Positions 32,622-43,879 of a DNA stretch of 64,000 bases are shown one piece after another. The notes beneath the pieces were generated by a model that made no database searches, was not told where the DNA came from, and saw nothing but the letters and a program-made list of their open reading frames with translations. Within the stretch, counting starts at the first letter, position 1. Each line of letters begins with the position of its first letter. Made by a program: the position numbers and the translations under genes. This DNA comes from Argyresthia goedartella (Eukaryota > Arthropoda > Insecta > Lepidoptera > Argyresthiidae): the NCBI GenBank assembly GCA_949825045.1, contig OX463815.1:33471356-33535355 (forward strand). Reading direction: 5' to 3'.

Positions 32622-32875
32622 CCAGCCTACCTCTCGCGAGGTAGTGCTGTGCCGAATGGCGATTAAATAAATTCAAATAATATTTAAATAATACTTGAAG
32701 AACTTGGAAACGAGAAATATAACGAAGATAAATATATAGAGAAAAAGAACGGGATGACCTATGAAGAGATTAGCGGATTGCAGCCAGAAGAAGACGGATA
32801 AATAGAAGAAAGAAGATAATTATAGAAGAAAGAATATATTTACACAAGAAGAGAAAAGAAAATATTACAGAAGAT

Positions 32876-33091
32876 TTGTGCTGCCGGGGGCCGGGCGATT
32901 TCCTAAGCCTGATGATGTGGAAGCAGGGCGCTGGGCGTAACCGTACGGGTCAAGTGAGGCGCAGCTGGGAGATGTACGGTTCCCAGGATGTGCTGACTCC
33001 GAGCGAGCTGCGTGCGACACGGGCGATGACGTCGTGGCGTCAATGTGTTTTTTGGACAATGGGTTTTATTATACGTATGACATGTAAGTAA
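32876..33091 (+). other. 71-codon frame in the LTR element interior, doubtful
   Basis: A GC-rich frame starts at 32876 (MCCRGPGDFLSLMMWKQGAG) and ends at 33091. It is the only compact GC-rich block of the interior, lies at the position where gag would begin, and is followed by GTAAGTAAA near 33086, which would make a reasonable splice donor. No similarity to Gag zinc knuckles or any protein is evident. It could be a gag leftover, a structured RNA or packaging region, or chance. Confidence 0.3.
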
Positions 33092-35686
33092 ATTAAATTA
33101 TTTGTCGATTAGTATATTTAAGTTTTGGCTAGATTTTGTATTGTCAAAGGGTTGACGATACGATCAATATTAATATAATTATTTTTCCAAATGAAGATTG
33201 CATGAAGTAACTAAAATAGTATTATGATGAATGGCATAGAACGAAAAGTTAGTAGTACAGTATAGTCAGCAAGAGAAGTGTGAATGAACGATTGATATTA
33301 TTTTTTAGGAATGGAGATATTTTTGAAAGCCGAAAAGTAAATAAGTTAGACACGAGTTATTTGGGATGAGATGATTTGACAGTAGTTTTTTTTTTGAGGA
33401 GATTTTGAAAAATATGGGAATAATGTGATAAAAAGTGTGAAGTAAGAAGTTGAAAGTATTGTTATTTTTTTTTGTTTTATAAACGCTAGTATTTTTTTTA
33501 TATTGCATCATAATTCTGATTTACTCCAAATGTACAATCAAGTACATAAATGATTCAGTTGTTCATTTGACTTGGTAACAGTCAAAGTTATTCAAAAGTT
33601 AAGTATAGAAATTCAATCCAGTGTTCGCAGGCGAACCAAATATGGACATGCTACACTGCAGAAGAAACCAAATTAGATTAGAACATAACACATGTTTTGA
33701 TTACAGAGAAACAGAATTGTTATTATAATAATTAGTAGTTCATGTTACCGCAGTGCGACTTGTATAGAGCGAAAGATTTTAGTTTCATGCGACTAATATG
33801 GAAGATACATAAAAGGTGATGGATGATTGATAGCGAGTTTAGGGTACCGCAGAGAGATTAAGTATGAAACCATTTTCAAGTTATAATACGGAATGAATTT
33901 GAATAGTATGGGATGTATAAATTTCATATTGTGTATGTATGTACAAAATATTTAGTATGCAAAAGAAGTTCAGCTTTAATCACAGATATACTTAAAAAAA
34001 AAACGTACGACGGAACCACTAACGTTAGTTTATCATAAAAGTTTGTTTAGAAATTGTACTTGCATTTATTTTACAGATTGCATTCGAGTCTATAAATAGA
34101 ATTATAGTCCGACCAGCGGATATGGTCACTTCTTCTTGTTTTATATTGAGAGTTGAAAAGTATGGAAATTGAATGAAATTAAAAGTTAATCGTTGTTATG
34201 AAGGTTTATTTCATATTTGATATTTATGAGTTTTATGATAGTATTTTATAGGAAAGTTATATTTTTGTTTGGATTTGGGAATGTAGATTATTGTTGTCGT
34301 TAGGAATAAAAAGTATGAATTTGAGAGAAGGTATGGAATGTGCAGGATAGGTTACTCTAGGCCACAGAGCAAGTTAGTTGGGAACACTTCGTTTGTTAAG
34401 GTTTCGAGAAAAGTTGGACTGATCATCCAATCTTTACAGAATATCTTAAAATTCGAAGGATTCGTATGGATTGAGTATAAGTTATGTTTTTAGTATGGTA
34501 CGTAACTATTGGCGAGTCCGATATGTTATTGTATTTTCATCAAAGTCTCAAAGGTACAAGGTACAAGGCACGAATCCTTCTCTTCGATCATGATGTGAAC
34601 GAGTTTCCTTCGTGAGAAAGTTGGATATCGATGACCTAATAAGCTCGCGAGCAGGCTCAGGCAGGTAGACCTGGAGCCAGGTACTAGTAGTCTATGTATT
34701 TAAGTATTATTATAAAAAGTACCTTATAAAGTAAATACCAGTGTGTATAAAAAGTACCTATAAATGTGCACTCACTACATGTGAATATTAAGGGTCCGGA
34801 TCCCGATAATTAAAGTACCTATATGAAGTGATAAGGAGATTATAATAAAATAGAGACTTTGATTGATAGCGATTGTTTATGAAAAGCGAGTATATTTTTG
34901 ATAGTTTTGCAATGAAGATTTATATTTTTATAAGATGTGACGATTTTCTTTTGAGATGGAAGTAGGTATGCAATGGATAAATAAACAAAAAAGTAGTTAG
35001 TGATTATGGAATAAAATTTGACAAAAGTAAATAAATGCGTGAAGAAAGGAAAGAGATTTAGAAGGAATGAGAAATGTGGAGTTTTGAAATTGCAACTGAT
35101 TAATTGTTATAATTTTGTGTAAAAGTTCAATGTGTTAAAAATAAAACGTTCTCATGTTTGATGAAGGATTGAGAAATATGTACTTTTGTTTTGCGTTTCA
35201 TTTATTTTATGATTTTGTGTTATTTTGTTTAAATGTATAAAATTCGTTCATGTCGTCAACCCTACCCCTAAAACAGATAGATATTTTAGTTTCGTGTATT
35301 TACTTGTGTATGTACTTATTCGTTTATTTCGTGTATTCAAAATTAGTTTTAGAAAATACATAACCTGATGTTCTTATGTAATCATTATCAATGTACTTTA
35401 ATGAAGTTGTTTAAAAATAGGTGTTAAAAAGGGGTGAGAAATAGTAATAAATGGTTATAGTTGATTTTGATAGTATTGAAAAAATTGTATCCAGCAAACA
35501 AAAATATAAAAGGTTTTCATTTGTTATATTTTTTACAGATTTTAAATTTTCAATTGATATTTTACACAGGTGATTTATTTTATTGTTATTTTTACAGAAA
35601 TTAGTTACTTATTAGATTGTTGTTTTGATGTTATTAGATCTAAATTGTTAAATGTCATAAAAATTATATGCATATTTTTTACTTTC

Positions 35687-35701
35687 AAAAAAGGGGGAAG
35701 G
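35687..35701 (+). promoter_or_regulatory. polypurine tract of the LTR element
   Basis: AAAAAAGGGGGAAGG lies directly against the right LTR, the expected start site of plus-strand DNA synthesis. Confidence 0.9.
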
Positions 35702-35833
35702 TGTAGTGTATGCACACCTGAACCCTACTTACATCTATAAATAGCCTCTTTATTATGATTCATGACTCAATATACAACTAGTCTTTCGAACATGTGACTG
35801 CCTCATTCCACACCTAATAGGCCGATCCTTACA
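35702..35833 (+). repeat. right LTR, 132 bp
   Basis: Identical to the left LTR, including the TATAAATAG at 35736-35744. It is followed by the AGAG duplication and the resumed LINE B 3' UTR. Confidence 0.95.
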
Positions 35834-35837
35834 AGAG

Positions 35838-35974
35838 ATCTAAAAATAAATCTGTGGGAGTTTCTACGCCCTTCTTCTCCCACAGTGGTCCAATGTAGAG
35901 AAGAGGCAAAAAATGACGTTTGCTAAGTATATGTAAATATCTACAGTAATAAAGTACTTTGACTATTGACTATT
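35838..35974 (+). repeat. LINE B 3' UTR end, right of the LTR element
   Basis: It resumes exactly where the sequence stopped at 32473 and runs through CCCACAGTGGTCCAATGTAG to the TTGACTA tail, matching the free 3' end at 7320-7455. Confidence 0.9.
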
Positions 35975-35975
35975 G

Positions 35976-36872
35976 ACTAAGCTAAAAGAAGCTGGAATGC
36001 CACCTGAACTACTATCTGTTTTTCGATACTGGTACAATCATCAGATAAACTATGTTAAATGGTCGGATCAAGTGTCAGATAGCTATAGACTACAGTGTGG
36101 TGTGCGACAGGGAGGTCTAACGTCACCAAGATTATTTAATCTGTACATAAATAGCCTCATCGAGGGGCTCAGCAGTATGCATGTTGATTGCTATATTGAT
36201 GGCGTTTGTCTAAATAATCTGAGCTATGCCGATGACATGGTGCTGCTGAGCCCGTCGGTGAGTGCCCTGAGAAAACTATTGGCTATATGCGAAAACTATG
36301 CAGATAGCCATGGTCTAATTTACAATGTTAAGAAGAGTGAATATCTGGTTTTTAAAGCAGACTCAAGAACACTTGATAATGTTCCACAAATAAGTCTTAA
36401 GGGGTGTTGCCTAAATCGGGTAACCGAATTTAATTATTTGGGGCACGTTGTAAACGAATATTTACAAGATGAGTTTGATATAGAGAGGGAGCGTAGGGCG
36501 TTGACAGTCAGAAGTAATATGCTGGCTCGTAGATTTGCTCGATGCTCAACACAGGTAAAGATAACTCTTTTTAGAGCATATTGTCAATCTTTTTACACCA
36601 GCAGTCTGTGGGTCAGATATTCACAGAAGACTTACAGCGCCCTACGCGTCCAATATAATAACTCCTTTAGGATGCTGTTGCGGCTGCCGCGCTTCTGCAG
36701 TGCTTCAGCAATGTTTGCAGACGCGCGCACTGATGGCTTCCAAGCGATCATGAGAAAAAGAGCTGCGTCATTGCTGAGCAGAATGCGCGTCAGTAGCAAC
36801 GGCATTCTAAAGGTGTTTTCTGAGAGATGGGATGGCCCATTCACCCACCATTGGGTAAAAATGTTAATTTAG
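35976..36872 (+). pseudogene. LINE A ORF2, C-terminal part: RT catalytic core and thumb
   Basis: The frame continues that ending at 29887 in phase: TKLKEAGMPPELLSVFRYWY, VRQGGLTSPRLFNLYINSL, LSYADDMVLLSPSVSALRKL (the YADD catalytic box), KKSEYLVFKA, FNYLGHVV and the C-terminal HWVKMLI before the stop at 36870-36872. It is 63-65 percent like the A2 copy at 990-1750 by rough inspection. No stop or frameshift is seen in this part. Confidence 0.9.
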
Positions 36873-36944
36873 TTGTAATTATGTATGTATATGGATCCTG
36901 TTATCTGAGCTAAATAAATAATAAAAAAATAATAAATAATAATA

Positions 36945-37920
36945 CATCAACGGCATCGGCAAAGTTGTCCTTCTTCACATCAATATAAATCTGCAGGTCA
37001 TCAGCATAGATATGATACTTAGAGTGAGAGAATACATTTTATAATATCAGCACTGTAGATAATAAATAATAGTGGTCCCAGGATGGAACCTTGAAGGACA
37101 CTTCTGTAAGTTGTGACAGTTTGTGATTGATCGCAGGTGCCATCGATCTTCCTCAGTACTACCTGCTGACTAAGAGCTCAAAGATAGCTTTCAAACCATC
37201 TCACCGCGGCCATATCAAATCCTTAGTAACTCAGTTTAGAAAGCAATTACGTATGACCGCGTTTTTCCAAGCGGTCAGAGAAGTGCCAATGGTAATGAAT
37301 CTGTTGAGTATTTCACTGATAATGTGAAGAGTGTGCGGTAGCGTCAGAATTATCATGATCATAGTAATGTTTTCAGAACCACAGGAGTCAGATCCCACTC
37401 CACAGATGGTCTTTCCAATGTCATACTCACTAACAGGTCAAAGCTGGACGGCCGGACCATGCCTATGAAATTTGAAGAAGGTAAGACTGACAATTGACAG
37501 AGTTGACCCCAGAAACATTTATAAAGTGTGCATTAATTTCGTCGGATTTAGCAAAATTATCAAGGATATCTATGGATTTCTTAAAATTAGGTATTGAAGT
37601 TTCTATAAGGTTTTTCCATAAAAGTTTCGGCTTATTGATGTTCTTGTTTTTCTGATCTTAAAGATACGCTTTTTTCCGCGTATAAAACTAGAAATAGCTA
37701 AACTTTTTAAAGATTGGCGATGAGTGGGTAATTTTGACTTTTTATAGGTCTCGTGAGCGGAATCCCGGAAGTGCATTATGTAGCGTACATTGCTTGTCAG
37801 CCAAGACTTACATTTTTCCCTTACATTAGTAATTTTGACGGGAGCATGTTTATCAAATAGATTCAGAACCGATACTTCGAAGGCTCTAAGCATGTCATTA
37901 ACATTTTTGTGCTCTACAGC
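36945..37920 (-). pseudogene. LINE D, 5' half (linker and RT core), right of the nest
   Basis: Minus reading gives the linker at 37893-37603 (LFDKHAPVKITNVREKCKSW, VRYIMHFRDSAHETYKKSK). It then runs, in broken frames, to a GSILGPLLF-like piece and YADDLQIYIDVKKDNFADAV at about 37020-36950, where LINE A begins. The continuation lies at 26487 and below. Stops and indels mark it as the oldest layer of the nest. Confidence 0.78.
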
Positions 37921-37954
37921 TTAGTCCCAGCTAACGCTATGTAGGTCAAAACCA

Positions 37955-38800
37955 AATTTATCTTTATGTAATCCCACACTTAGCGTAAATATTCAATAAA
38001 TGTGTTGACGATGGAGCTTTTTTCAGACCTCATGAAATACAGTTAACTCTGTTCAAGTCGGGAGAGAAGGGTGGTCCTTCAAATTTCAGACCAATATCTG
38101 TTCTTCCAGCACTAAGTAAAATATTTCAAAATATTATACTCAATCAAATGCTCTCACATCTCAACGGTACAAAACAACTCCACACCAAACGATAAGGTTT
38201 CACTAGGGATAAATCGACTACGGATGCAAGTATTACCCTTTTATCTTCCGTGGCCTACACAGGATGCCATCGGAGTTTTTTGCAATCTGTCGAAGGAATA
38301 TGATGGGGTTAATCATGATGCTACTAGTGAAATTTAAATTAATGAATTTTCATAAATATAATGTATTACCCAAAAACCTTACAACATTTTCCAAATTTAG
38401 CGATAGCTGTAATGTTAACCTTTGACATAATCACAGACTAGTTGCGCCCTGGTTTACACTCGCGAAAGTAAGCAATTCTTTAAAGGGTCAGTGCATTCTC
38501 TACAACAATAAAATAGATCTGAAGATTTTGAAATTTCCATTTGAGCAATTTAAAAACCATATAAAAGCGTCTTTGTCAAAAAAGAGATATTACAATGTTC
38601 AAGATTACTTAAATGACGGGACTGTATAGGATTGATCTTACTCAACAAAGGATTTGCTGTCAATAATTTAATTTAATTTAATTTTACTCCTCTTAGCGCC
38701 CCTCTCCCACAGTGGTCCAATGTAGAGAAGTGTCAAAAATGGCGTTTGCTAAGTGTATGTTAATATCTACAGTAATAAAGATATTTGCATTTGATTTTGG
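37955..38800 (+). pseudogene. LINE B copy with internal deletion
   Basis: It follows LINE B from the HLAYIFNKCVDDGAF region (37975 on) through the FRPISVLP and DLSKAFD regions. At about 38330 it jumps to the C-terminal part (NVLPKNLTTFSKFSD, KRYYNVQDYLND) and runs to the 3' UTR with CCCACAGTGGTCCAATGTAG and a TAATAAAG tail. The catalytic RT core is deleted and stops are present. Confidence 0.85.
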
Positions 38801-38939
38801 GCAGTCTAGGACGCTTTTCAGAAGTGTGAGAGAATTTCTCTAAATCGTATTGGGCAAGCTAGGACACATTGTAGGAGGAAATCGAACGCAGAAACCTTTA
38901 GTGAGATTAAGGGATTTCTCTCACACCTGAAAATATGAC

Positions 38940-39115
38940 CTAGAGCAATCCTATACTTCTGAAGCCTGCGATATGCTTGTGAGAGGATTGTCAATTAGTA
39001 GCATATGAGCCCCGGAGATCTTAATATTCCTCCCCAGCGGGGTTTCAAACCCGGGAACTCTTGCTTTTGAGCAGAGCGGCAATGCCACAGAGGTCGACTT
39101 TGAGTTATCGCATAT
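38940..39115 (-). mobile_element. tRNA-derived SINE-like segment (minus)
   Basis: Read minus, it begins CTCTGTGGCATTGCCGCTCT and contains CCCGGGTTTGAAACCCCG, arranged like the A and B boxes of a tRNA-derived SINE head, followed by a GGAATATTAAGATCTCCGGG body. Single copy in the window. Confidence 0.5.
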
Positions 39116-41979
39116 GCTTACAGCCTGTGTGCCCTCTAAAAAAAAAAACATATTTTCTGTTAAGTTGTTGCACTTGTATAACAGCAGCCATTTACCACCA
39201 CGGAGTCGAGGCCCCGCAATTAAAAAAATTGCACACCCTAATTGTGCAATGAAATGCAACTGTTGCGTGGGACGGATTCAGTACTTTATTCCTCTTCCCC
39301 TTGTTGCATTTTATCCCTAGTCCGGTATATTAAGTCCTTTGCTGGATGCATTTTCAGGAAGTAATAACATGCTGTGCTGAAATTTAAAGACAATACCCCC
39401 TATTCATATTCCACGACAGACAAGTTTGACGGACACTCAAAAGTCATGCTCTTACTCTCTCTTGCTCGGGGAATGACAGTGCCAATCTTTCATCTGTCAA
39501 TCAGAAGCAGCCTATCCATTCGGCCATATTAGGCGGTGGTCGTCAGTCGTGCTCAAATTTAGCCATCAATTCAGTTTGTGGTGGCACCTAACAGGCGATG
39601 CACATACTAACATACAAGATGGATGTCAAGCCAACTATATATAGAACGTCTGAGCATAATCTGTCGGACCAGTGGTCCCCAGGCGTGGCAACCTGGAGCC
39701 GAGATCTCCCTTTTGAGGACGTAATATTCATAGTGGATGCAGCCACCGGGACTTGTTCTATATAGCCGCCCTCGTTGCTTAAAGTTCTTTTTTTTTTAAA
39801 CTTACCCCTTTTATCGCCCCACTTAATACTTCCCTGTGCGCCCCAGCGCTGGGCGCATTAGCAAGAGTGCTGCAGCAGCGGTAAAATAAATAACCTGCAG
39901 GTGCTAGCGGCGTAGTTTTATTACAGTTTTGCAATAAAAAACCTACAGTGCGAGTGAGACATTACGTCCTGGGTTCCATTTCCTTAAAGAATTTTATGTT
40001 CGAATCTGTCTTAATTAAGCTATATGAGCTTATTATATCATCTTAACCCCAAAGTGAATTATCAACAGTAAGGTACCCTCGTCTTTGATAATAACTATAC
40101 CTATAGGAGTTGATACCTAATTTACGTTGGCAAAACTGGATACTGGATGGATTGTTTGCAAAGAAACAGAAATAAAATAAACGAAAATACTTTATAATTT
40201 TCAACTTCCTTAAACGTATTTAGGCTCAGATACACTAGGGATAAAATCTCCTCTAAAATGTCGCTCCAGCGTGACGCTGCAACGTTGCTCAGTGTCCCGA
40301 AAGGTACCCGGCGACATTTTACTATGGTAAATTATTGCAGCGTTGCAGAGCGTCATGTAGGTTGAGCTTTGCTTGACAAGTTGGGTACATTTGGTCCCCT
40401 TATCCCCTGGTGTATCTGAGCCTTTAAAGTGGCATTTGCTGAATACAAGGGGCAGGATGTTGGGTAGATTAGGAGTAAATAAAAAACATTAGACAGCGGT
40501 TCCGAGCTACCATAACTTAACTACAGTTACACATCTTAGGATACATCCTAAGATGTGTTTGTATATCGTGCAAAGGGGTGAAACCTTTACAGATATTATG
40601 CATACATAGATATTTTGATAAAATTTACTAGCATACCCGGTGAACTTCGCACCGTACCACCTAAAATTTGATTGTTAATAAGTAATATGGTCATACACTA
40701 AAGGGTTGCGTTGGCGAGAAAGAGTGGTATGGGTAGTAGTGTGTATGAAAGAGATCCGCTACTACACGGAAAGGATATTTCCGTAGTAACTGTATGAATC
40801 GGACAGCTGTGGAACATAAAGTCCGCTACTAACAAAGAGGTTAAATGTTTTATCTAATTAATCAATGACCAAGGAGTTTGAATCGTCTATGGCTACCTAC
40901 GCCATCTAGCGATAGGGAGCTGAGACTTCTCCACTTCCCATACAAAACATTATTTGATTTTTTGGCGGTTTTTTACGTTTTTCCTCATTTTCTTTTTATC
41001 TTAACCTCCTCCGGACTGAGGAGAATAATTGTGAATAGGAATTATTCAAACTAGTCGGGCCATTTTAAAGCTTTAGTAACAATTTATCGACAGCGATTCA
41101 TTTTTATAAGTATATGTAGATAGCAGACCAATGCAGTGACTATCGCTGTTATCACAGATACTATAATACTATCTATTATACATAACTCCTTATTTTATTT
41201 AAACTTAACGTCCGTCACGCCTTTTTCCATAAGTAAGTTAATCGAGGTTCATAAGTTACACCCATACCTAAGTGATAATTAGACGAAATAAAACAAACAA
41301 AATAGTCGTCTTATATCTACTCGTACAGATACATACGCAGTTAGCTACGCGAAGAAAGCGTACCGTCAGCTACAACAATATGTTACAACAACACCACATT
41401 ACGAAACTGCTACGACTAACCGCACCAAAACAACCAAAGCTCTAAACTATATATGTACATCTTGTAATACAGTGGTTACAGCTTTGAACATGATAGGTAT
41501 ATATTTCGAAAAGCAGACTGTGGTCATTATTTTGAACAAATTGCTGCGAGTGTAAGATATCAAGGTTATTATTCGTAGAAAGCTTGTTTTTTAGACGAGT
41601 TTAAGTCAATATCATGAGATATAGAGGAGACAATAATTTTCACTAAGGACCATCTGATCCTTTGCGACAGTTATTCAGAACAGTATCCTATAAATCCAAT
41701 CTTTTTTCTAGCTCTAAATCTGAGTATATTTTCTTCGTTGTAATAATTGAGTAAGAATTTATGTTACTTCGCAAGAATCCAATAAATAAGATAAAGTTCG
41801 AAATTATATTCGGTGAAGTTTTGTCTATATTAAACCAGCGTTAAATCAAGGCTAAGCATAGATTTCCATATATTTTTAAAATAAGGATTAACTTTAGATC
41901 CTTATTCAATATCTTTCATGCAAAAAAGATTTTCGATTTAGCTGGAAATAAATATAAATAGGTATAGAGAATATATATA
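39116..41979. other. long stretch without recognisable genes
   Basis: No coding frame or repeat family was recognised. Notable items are a 30-bp palindrome at 40529-40558, a GC-rich patch near 40255-40370 and a short stretch (40628-40660) with ACCCGGTGAACTTCGCACCG, resembling a dispersed insect repeat. Confidence 0.5.
40529..40558. repeat. perfect 14-bp inverted repeat, 2-nt spacer
   Basis: ACACATCTTAGGAT is followed by AC and the exact complement ATCCTAAGATGTGT. Confidence 0.9.
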
Positions 41980-42057
41980 TTAGGTCCTTACATATGAAAT
42001 TGGCGTTTTGCATGGGAGGAACATAAAGTCGTTTTTTTTTAAATATAATATATTTAT

Positions 42058-42290
42058 TTAAGCAAAGTATGTACCATTGCTATCTATACAATTTTGCCAT
42101 CTCATAGGTAGTTCTTCGATCCCTTTACTAATAAAAACATTCGGACGGGAATCAATAAAATCTTTGAAGGTGGTTTGGACTGCCCCATCGGAGTTGAATT
42201 TTTTCCCTTTCAAGAAGTTATCCAAATTTCGAAAAAAATGGTATTCTGTTGGAGCAAGGTCCGGAGAGTACGGTGGATCACTTGGTTGCG
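42058..42290 (-). pseudogene. mariner transposase, C-terminal part
   Basis: Minus reading from the insert junction gives GTQPSDPPYSPDLAPTEYHF, FRNLDNFLKGKKFNSDG, FKDFIDSRPNVFISKGIEEL and a stop at 42058-42060. In DD34D mariners the motif is SPDLAPSDYHFF; here the third catalytic Asp position is Glu (TEY). The family assignment is clear from the motif. The substitution and the separated N-terminal part both argue against activity. Confidence 0.85.
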
Positions 42291-43281
42291 TTCCTATAAA
42301 TATTTTAAACGTCAGTAGACTTTCCAGATAACTATTCGTAATGTCACTTGGTTACCCCTCAATTTCGGTCGGTTAAATTTAATATTTCACTGTTTTCGCT
42401 GTAATTTTGAATTTAAAATGACCAGTTCATCAGATAGTGACAGAGAAGTGTTCGAAATTATATCGAACTCCAGCGAGACTGACTCAGCAGAAGATAATAG
42501 GCAAAACATGCAGCCCAGGACAGAACAAATGGGAGATCAATGAACAAGCCCCGTACCAACAACCATGACAGTCACGATCCTCAGCCATGAGGGAGCGACT
42601 AGAACGAAAGAACCGACAGAAATATCCCTGAGTCTTAGTCCTGAATGAAGATTTAGGTACCGAGGCAAAAACGTTGCATGCCTACTAGGCGGCAGACAAA
42701 TTTGTAGATAAATCAAATGGGAAGATGATAGGTACTCACCGGCGTAATATACATTTCAAACCTGGTCGTTTGAAATGTATTATACACTTTGTATTTTTTG
42801 AAGAATTTGTCGACTAGAAGAAGACTCAAAGTTTTTGCAGGATATATGTATACTTATTTCAATTGATGGATGTCAATGTCGAGTCAAATGTCTTTTTCGC
42901 GCGATGAACGTTCCGTCCTTGTTATGTATTCTATGCATTCTATTAAGTTTGATAAGGAAAAAAATATGTCACGAAGATGCCTGCGTTCGTGTAGCTCTAA
43001 TAAACATCATAAGTTTATAGAACTCTAAAATCAATTCGTATGTAAATCTAATTTGTATCGGCTTGAACTTTATCTTATTACAAATTTCAATCCTGCATAT
43101 AACGAAACGCACATCTCTGAGTGAAGAGGGCGCGTCGGTATTTCAATGACATCTATGACCAACGGACGTCCGTAGGTAAAAGGTACAGAAAGTAAATTGT
43201 GGAACGGTATTAATGACTCGTAGTTGGTTAGGGAAAAACGGACAGTTACTTTTACGGATGACGATCCGTTAAATATAGGAA
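42291..43281. mobile_element. 991-bp insertion with TTCCTATA inverted ends, unknown family
   Basis: It begins TTCCTATAAATATTT and ends AAATATAGGAA, so the ends are short imperfect inverted repeats. The mariner frame reads across it if it is removed (LECLMPG followed by TQPSDPP). It contains a short frame from 42418 beginning MTSSSDSDREVFEIISNSSE that ends at 42540, and a hairpin near 42747-42782. This might be a decayed DNA transposon with the start of its transposase. Target duplication length cannot be decided. Confidence 0.6.
42747..42782. repeat. hairpin inside the 991-bp insert
   Basis: ATACATTTCAAAC and its complement GTTTGAAATGTAT are separated by 6 nt (CTGGTC), a perfect 13-bp stem. 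Confidence 0.8.
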
Positions 43282-43879
43282 CCGGGCATTAGACATTCCA
43301 ATTGAAGCTCCTCTAAAATGGTAGCCGTCTGTTGTGCAGTGTGTGGTCTAGCGTTATCATGAAGCAGCAGTGGCCTAGAGCGATTGACCATGAGGGCTTC
43401 CGATTATCGTACAGGATCCACTTTTCATCACAGGTAATGATTCGATTTAAAATCCTTTCATTATTGTGCCGGGTGAGTAATGCAATGCAGCAGTCAACGC
43501 GCGTTTGTTGATTTGCTTCACACAGTTCTTGAGGTACCCACCTTTCAAGCTTTTTCACCTTCCCAATTTGCTTCAAGTGGATTAAAACAGTTTTATCACT
43601 AACACCGCAGCCTGCAGCTAACTCGGACGTGGTATGCGAAGGATCCGCTTCCACAATAGCCTTCAATTCTTCATTATCAACTTTGGTCTCCGGCCGTCCA
43701 CGGGGCTTGTTCTGCAGGTCGAAATTTCCAGAACGAAAACGTTGGAACCAAAAACGCACTGTGTTTTCTATTCCGGCACCGTCGCCATACACATCATTAA
43801 TCCTTCGAGCCGTTTCTGCAGTACTGGTGCCACGGTAGAACTCATACTCGTAAATAACGCGATATTTCAAGTTTTCCAT
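43282..43879 (-). pseudogene. mariner transposase, N-terminal and central part
   Basis: The frame starts at the ATG at 43879 (MENLKYRVIYEYEFYRGTS). It shows the N-terminal helix-turn-helix region, a second HTH (TSELAAGCGVSDKTVLIHLK) and the first catalytic Asp in IITCDEKWILYDNRK. It then loses about 60 codons and shifts frame; the second Asp appears in the other frame as LLLHDNARPHTAQQ, followed by TILEELQLEC up to the insert. The frameshift, deletion and 991-bp insert make it dead. Confidence 0.85.

Larger units (their letters stand above)
32474..35833 (+). mobile_element. non-autonomous LTR retrotransposon (LARD-like), identical LTRs
   Basis: Two 132-bp direct repeats (32474-32605, 35702-35833) begin TGTA and end TACA and are identical base for base by eye. 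AGAG is duplicated outside them (32470-32473, 35834-35837). A primer-binding site follows the left LTR and a polypurine tract precedes the right one. The 3096-bp interior has no gag-pol: the longest plus frame is 71 codons, and no protease, RT, RNase H or integrase motif is seen in any frame. Movement must use proteins from another LTR element. Part of the interior (about 32690-32875) is strongly purine-rich; 32876-33060 is GC-rich. Confidence 0.93.
29888..35974 (+). mobile_element. LINE B, 5'-truncated, inserted in LINE A ORF2 and split by an LTR element
   Basis: The parts are 29888-32473 and 35838-35974. The left boundary is exact because the LINE A frame stops there, and the right boundary shows the LINE A frame resuming at ACTAAGCTA. 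GACT occurs on both sides (29884-29887, 35975-35978) and may be a short duplication. The 3' end is the usual B tail: CCCACAGTGGTCCAATGTAG, then TAATAAAGTAC and two and a half TTGACTA units. The LTR element sits in the 3' UTR after AAAAGAG. Confidence 0.9.
26488..36944 (+). mobile_element. LINE A, two-ORF non-LTR retrotransposon, split by LINE B
   Basis: The element consists of 26488-29887 and 35975-36944. A short GC-rich leader (CAGTCTGCGCGCGTGCGTC, approximate start) precedes ORF1 (26546-27967) and ORF2 (27971-29887 continued at 35976-36872). A short 3' UTR ends in a TAA-rich tail. Removing the LINE B insertion leaves about 4.4 kb with both ORFs continuous except for one TGA each. It lies inside LINE D, which continues on both sides. 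Confidence 0.88.

Noticed and set aside
33305..33511. Small frames inside the LTR element interior
   Set aside because: They are short, biased in composition by AT-rich or T-rich tracts and carry no retroviral-type motif.
26488..36944. A clear target-site duplication for LINE A
   Set aside because: ATCAAC occurs near both ends (26469-26474 and about 36947), but both could be part of LINE D itself, so it is not reported as a duplication.
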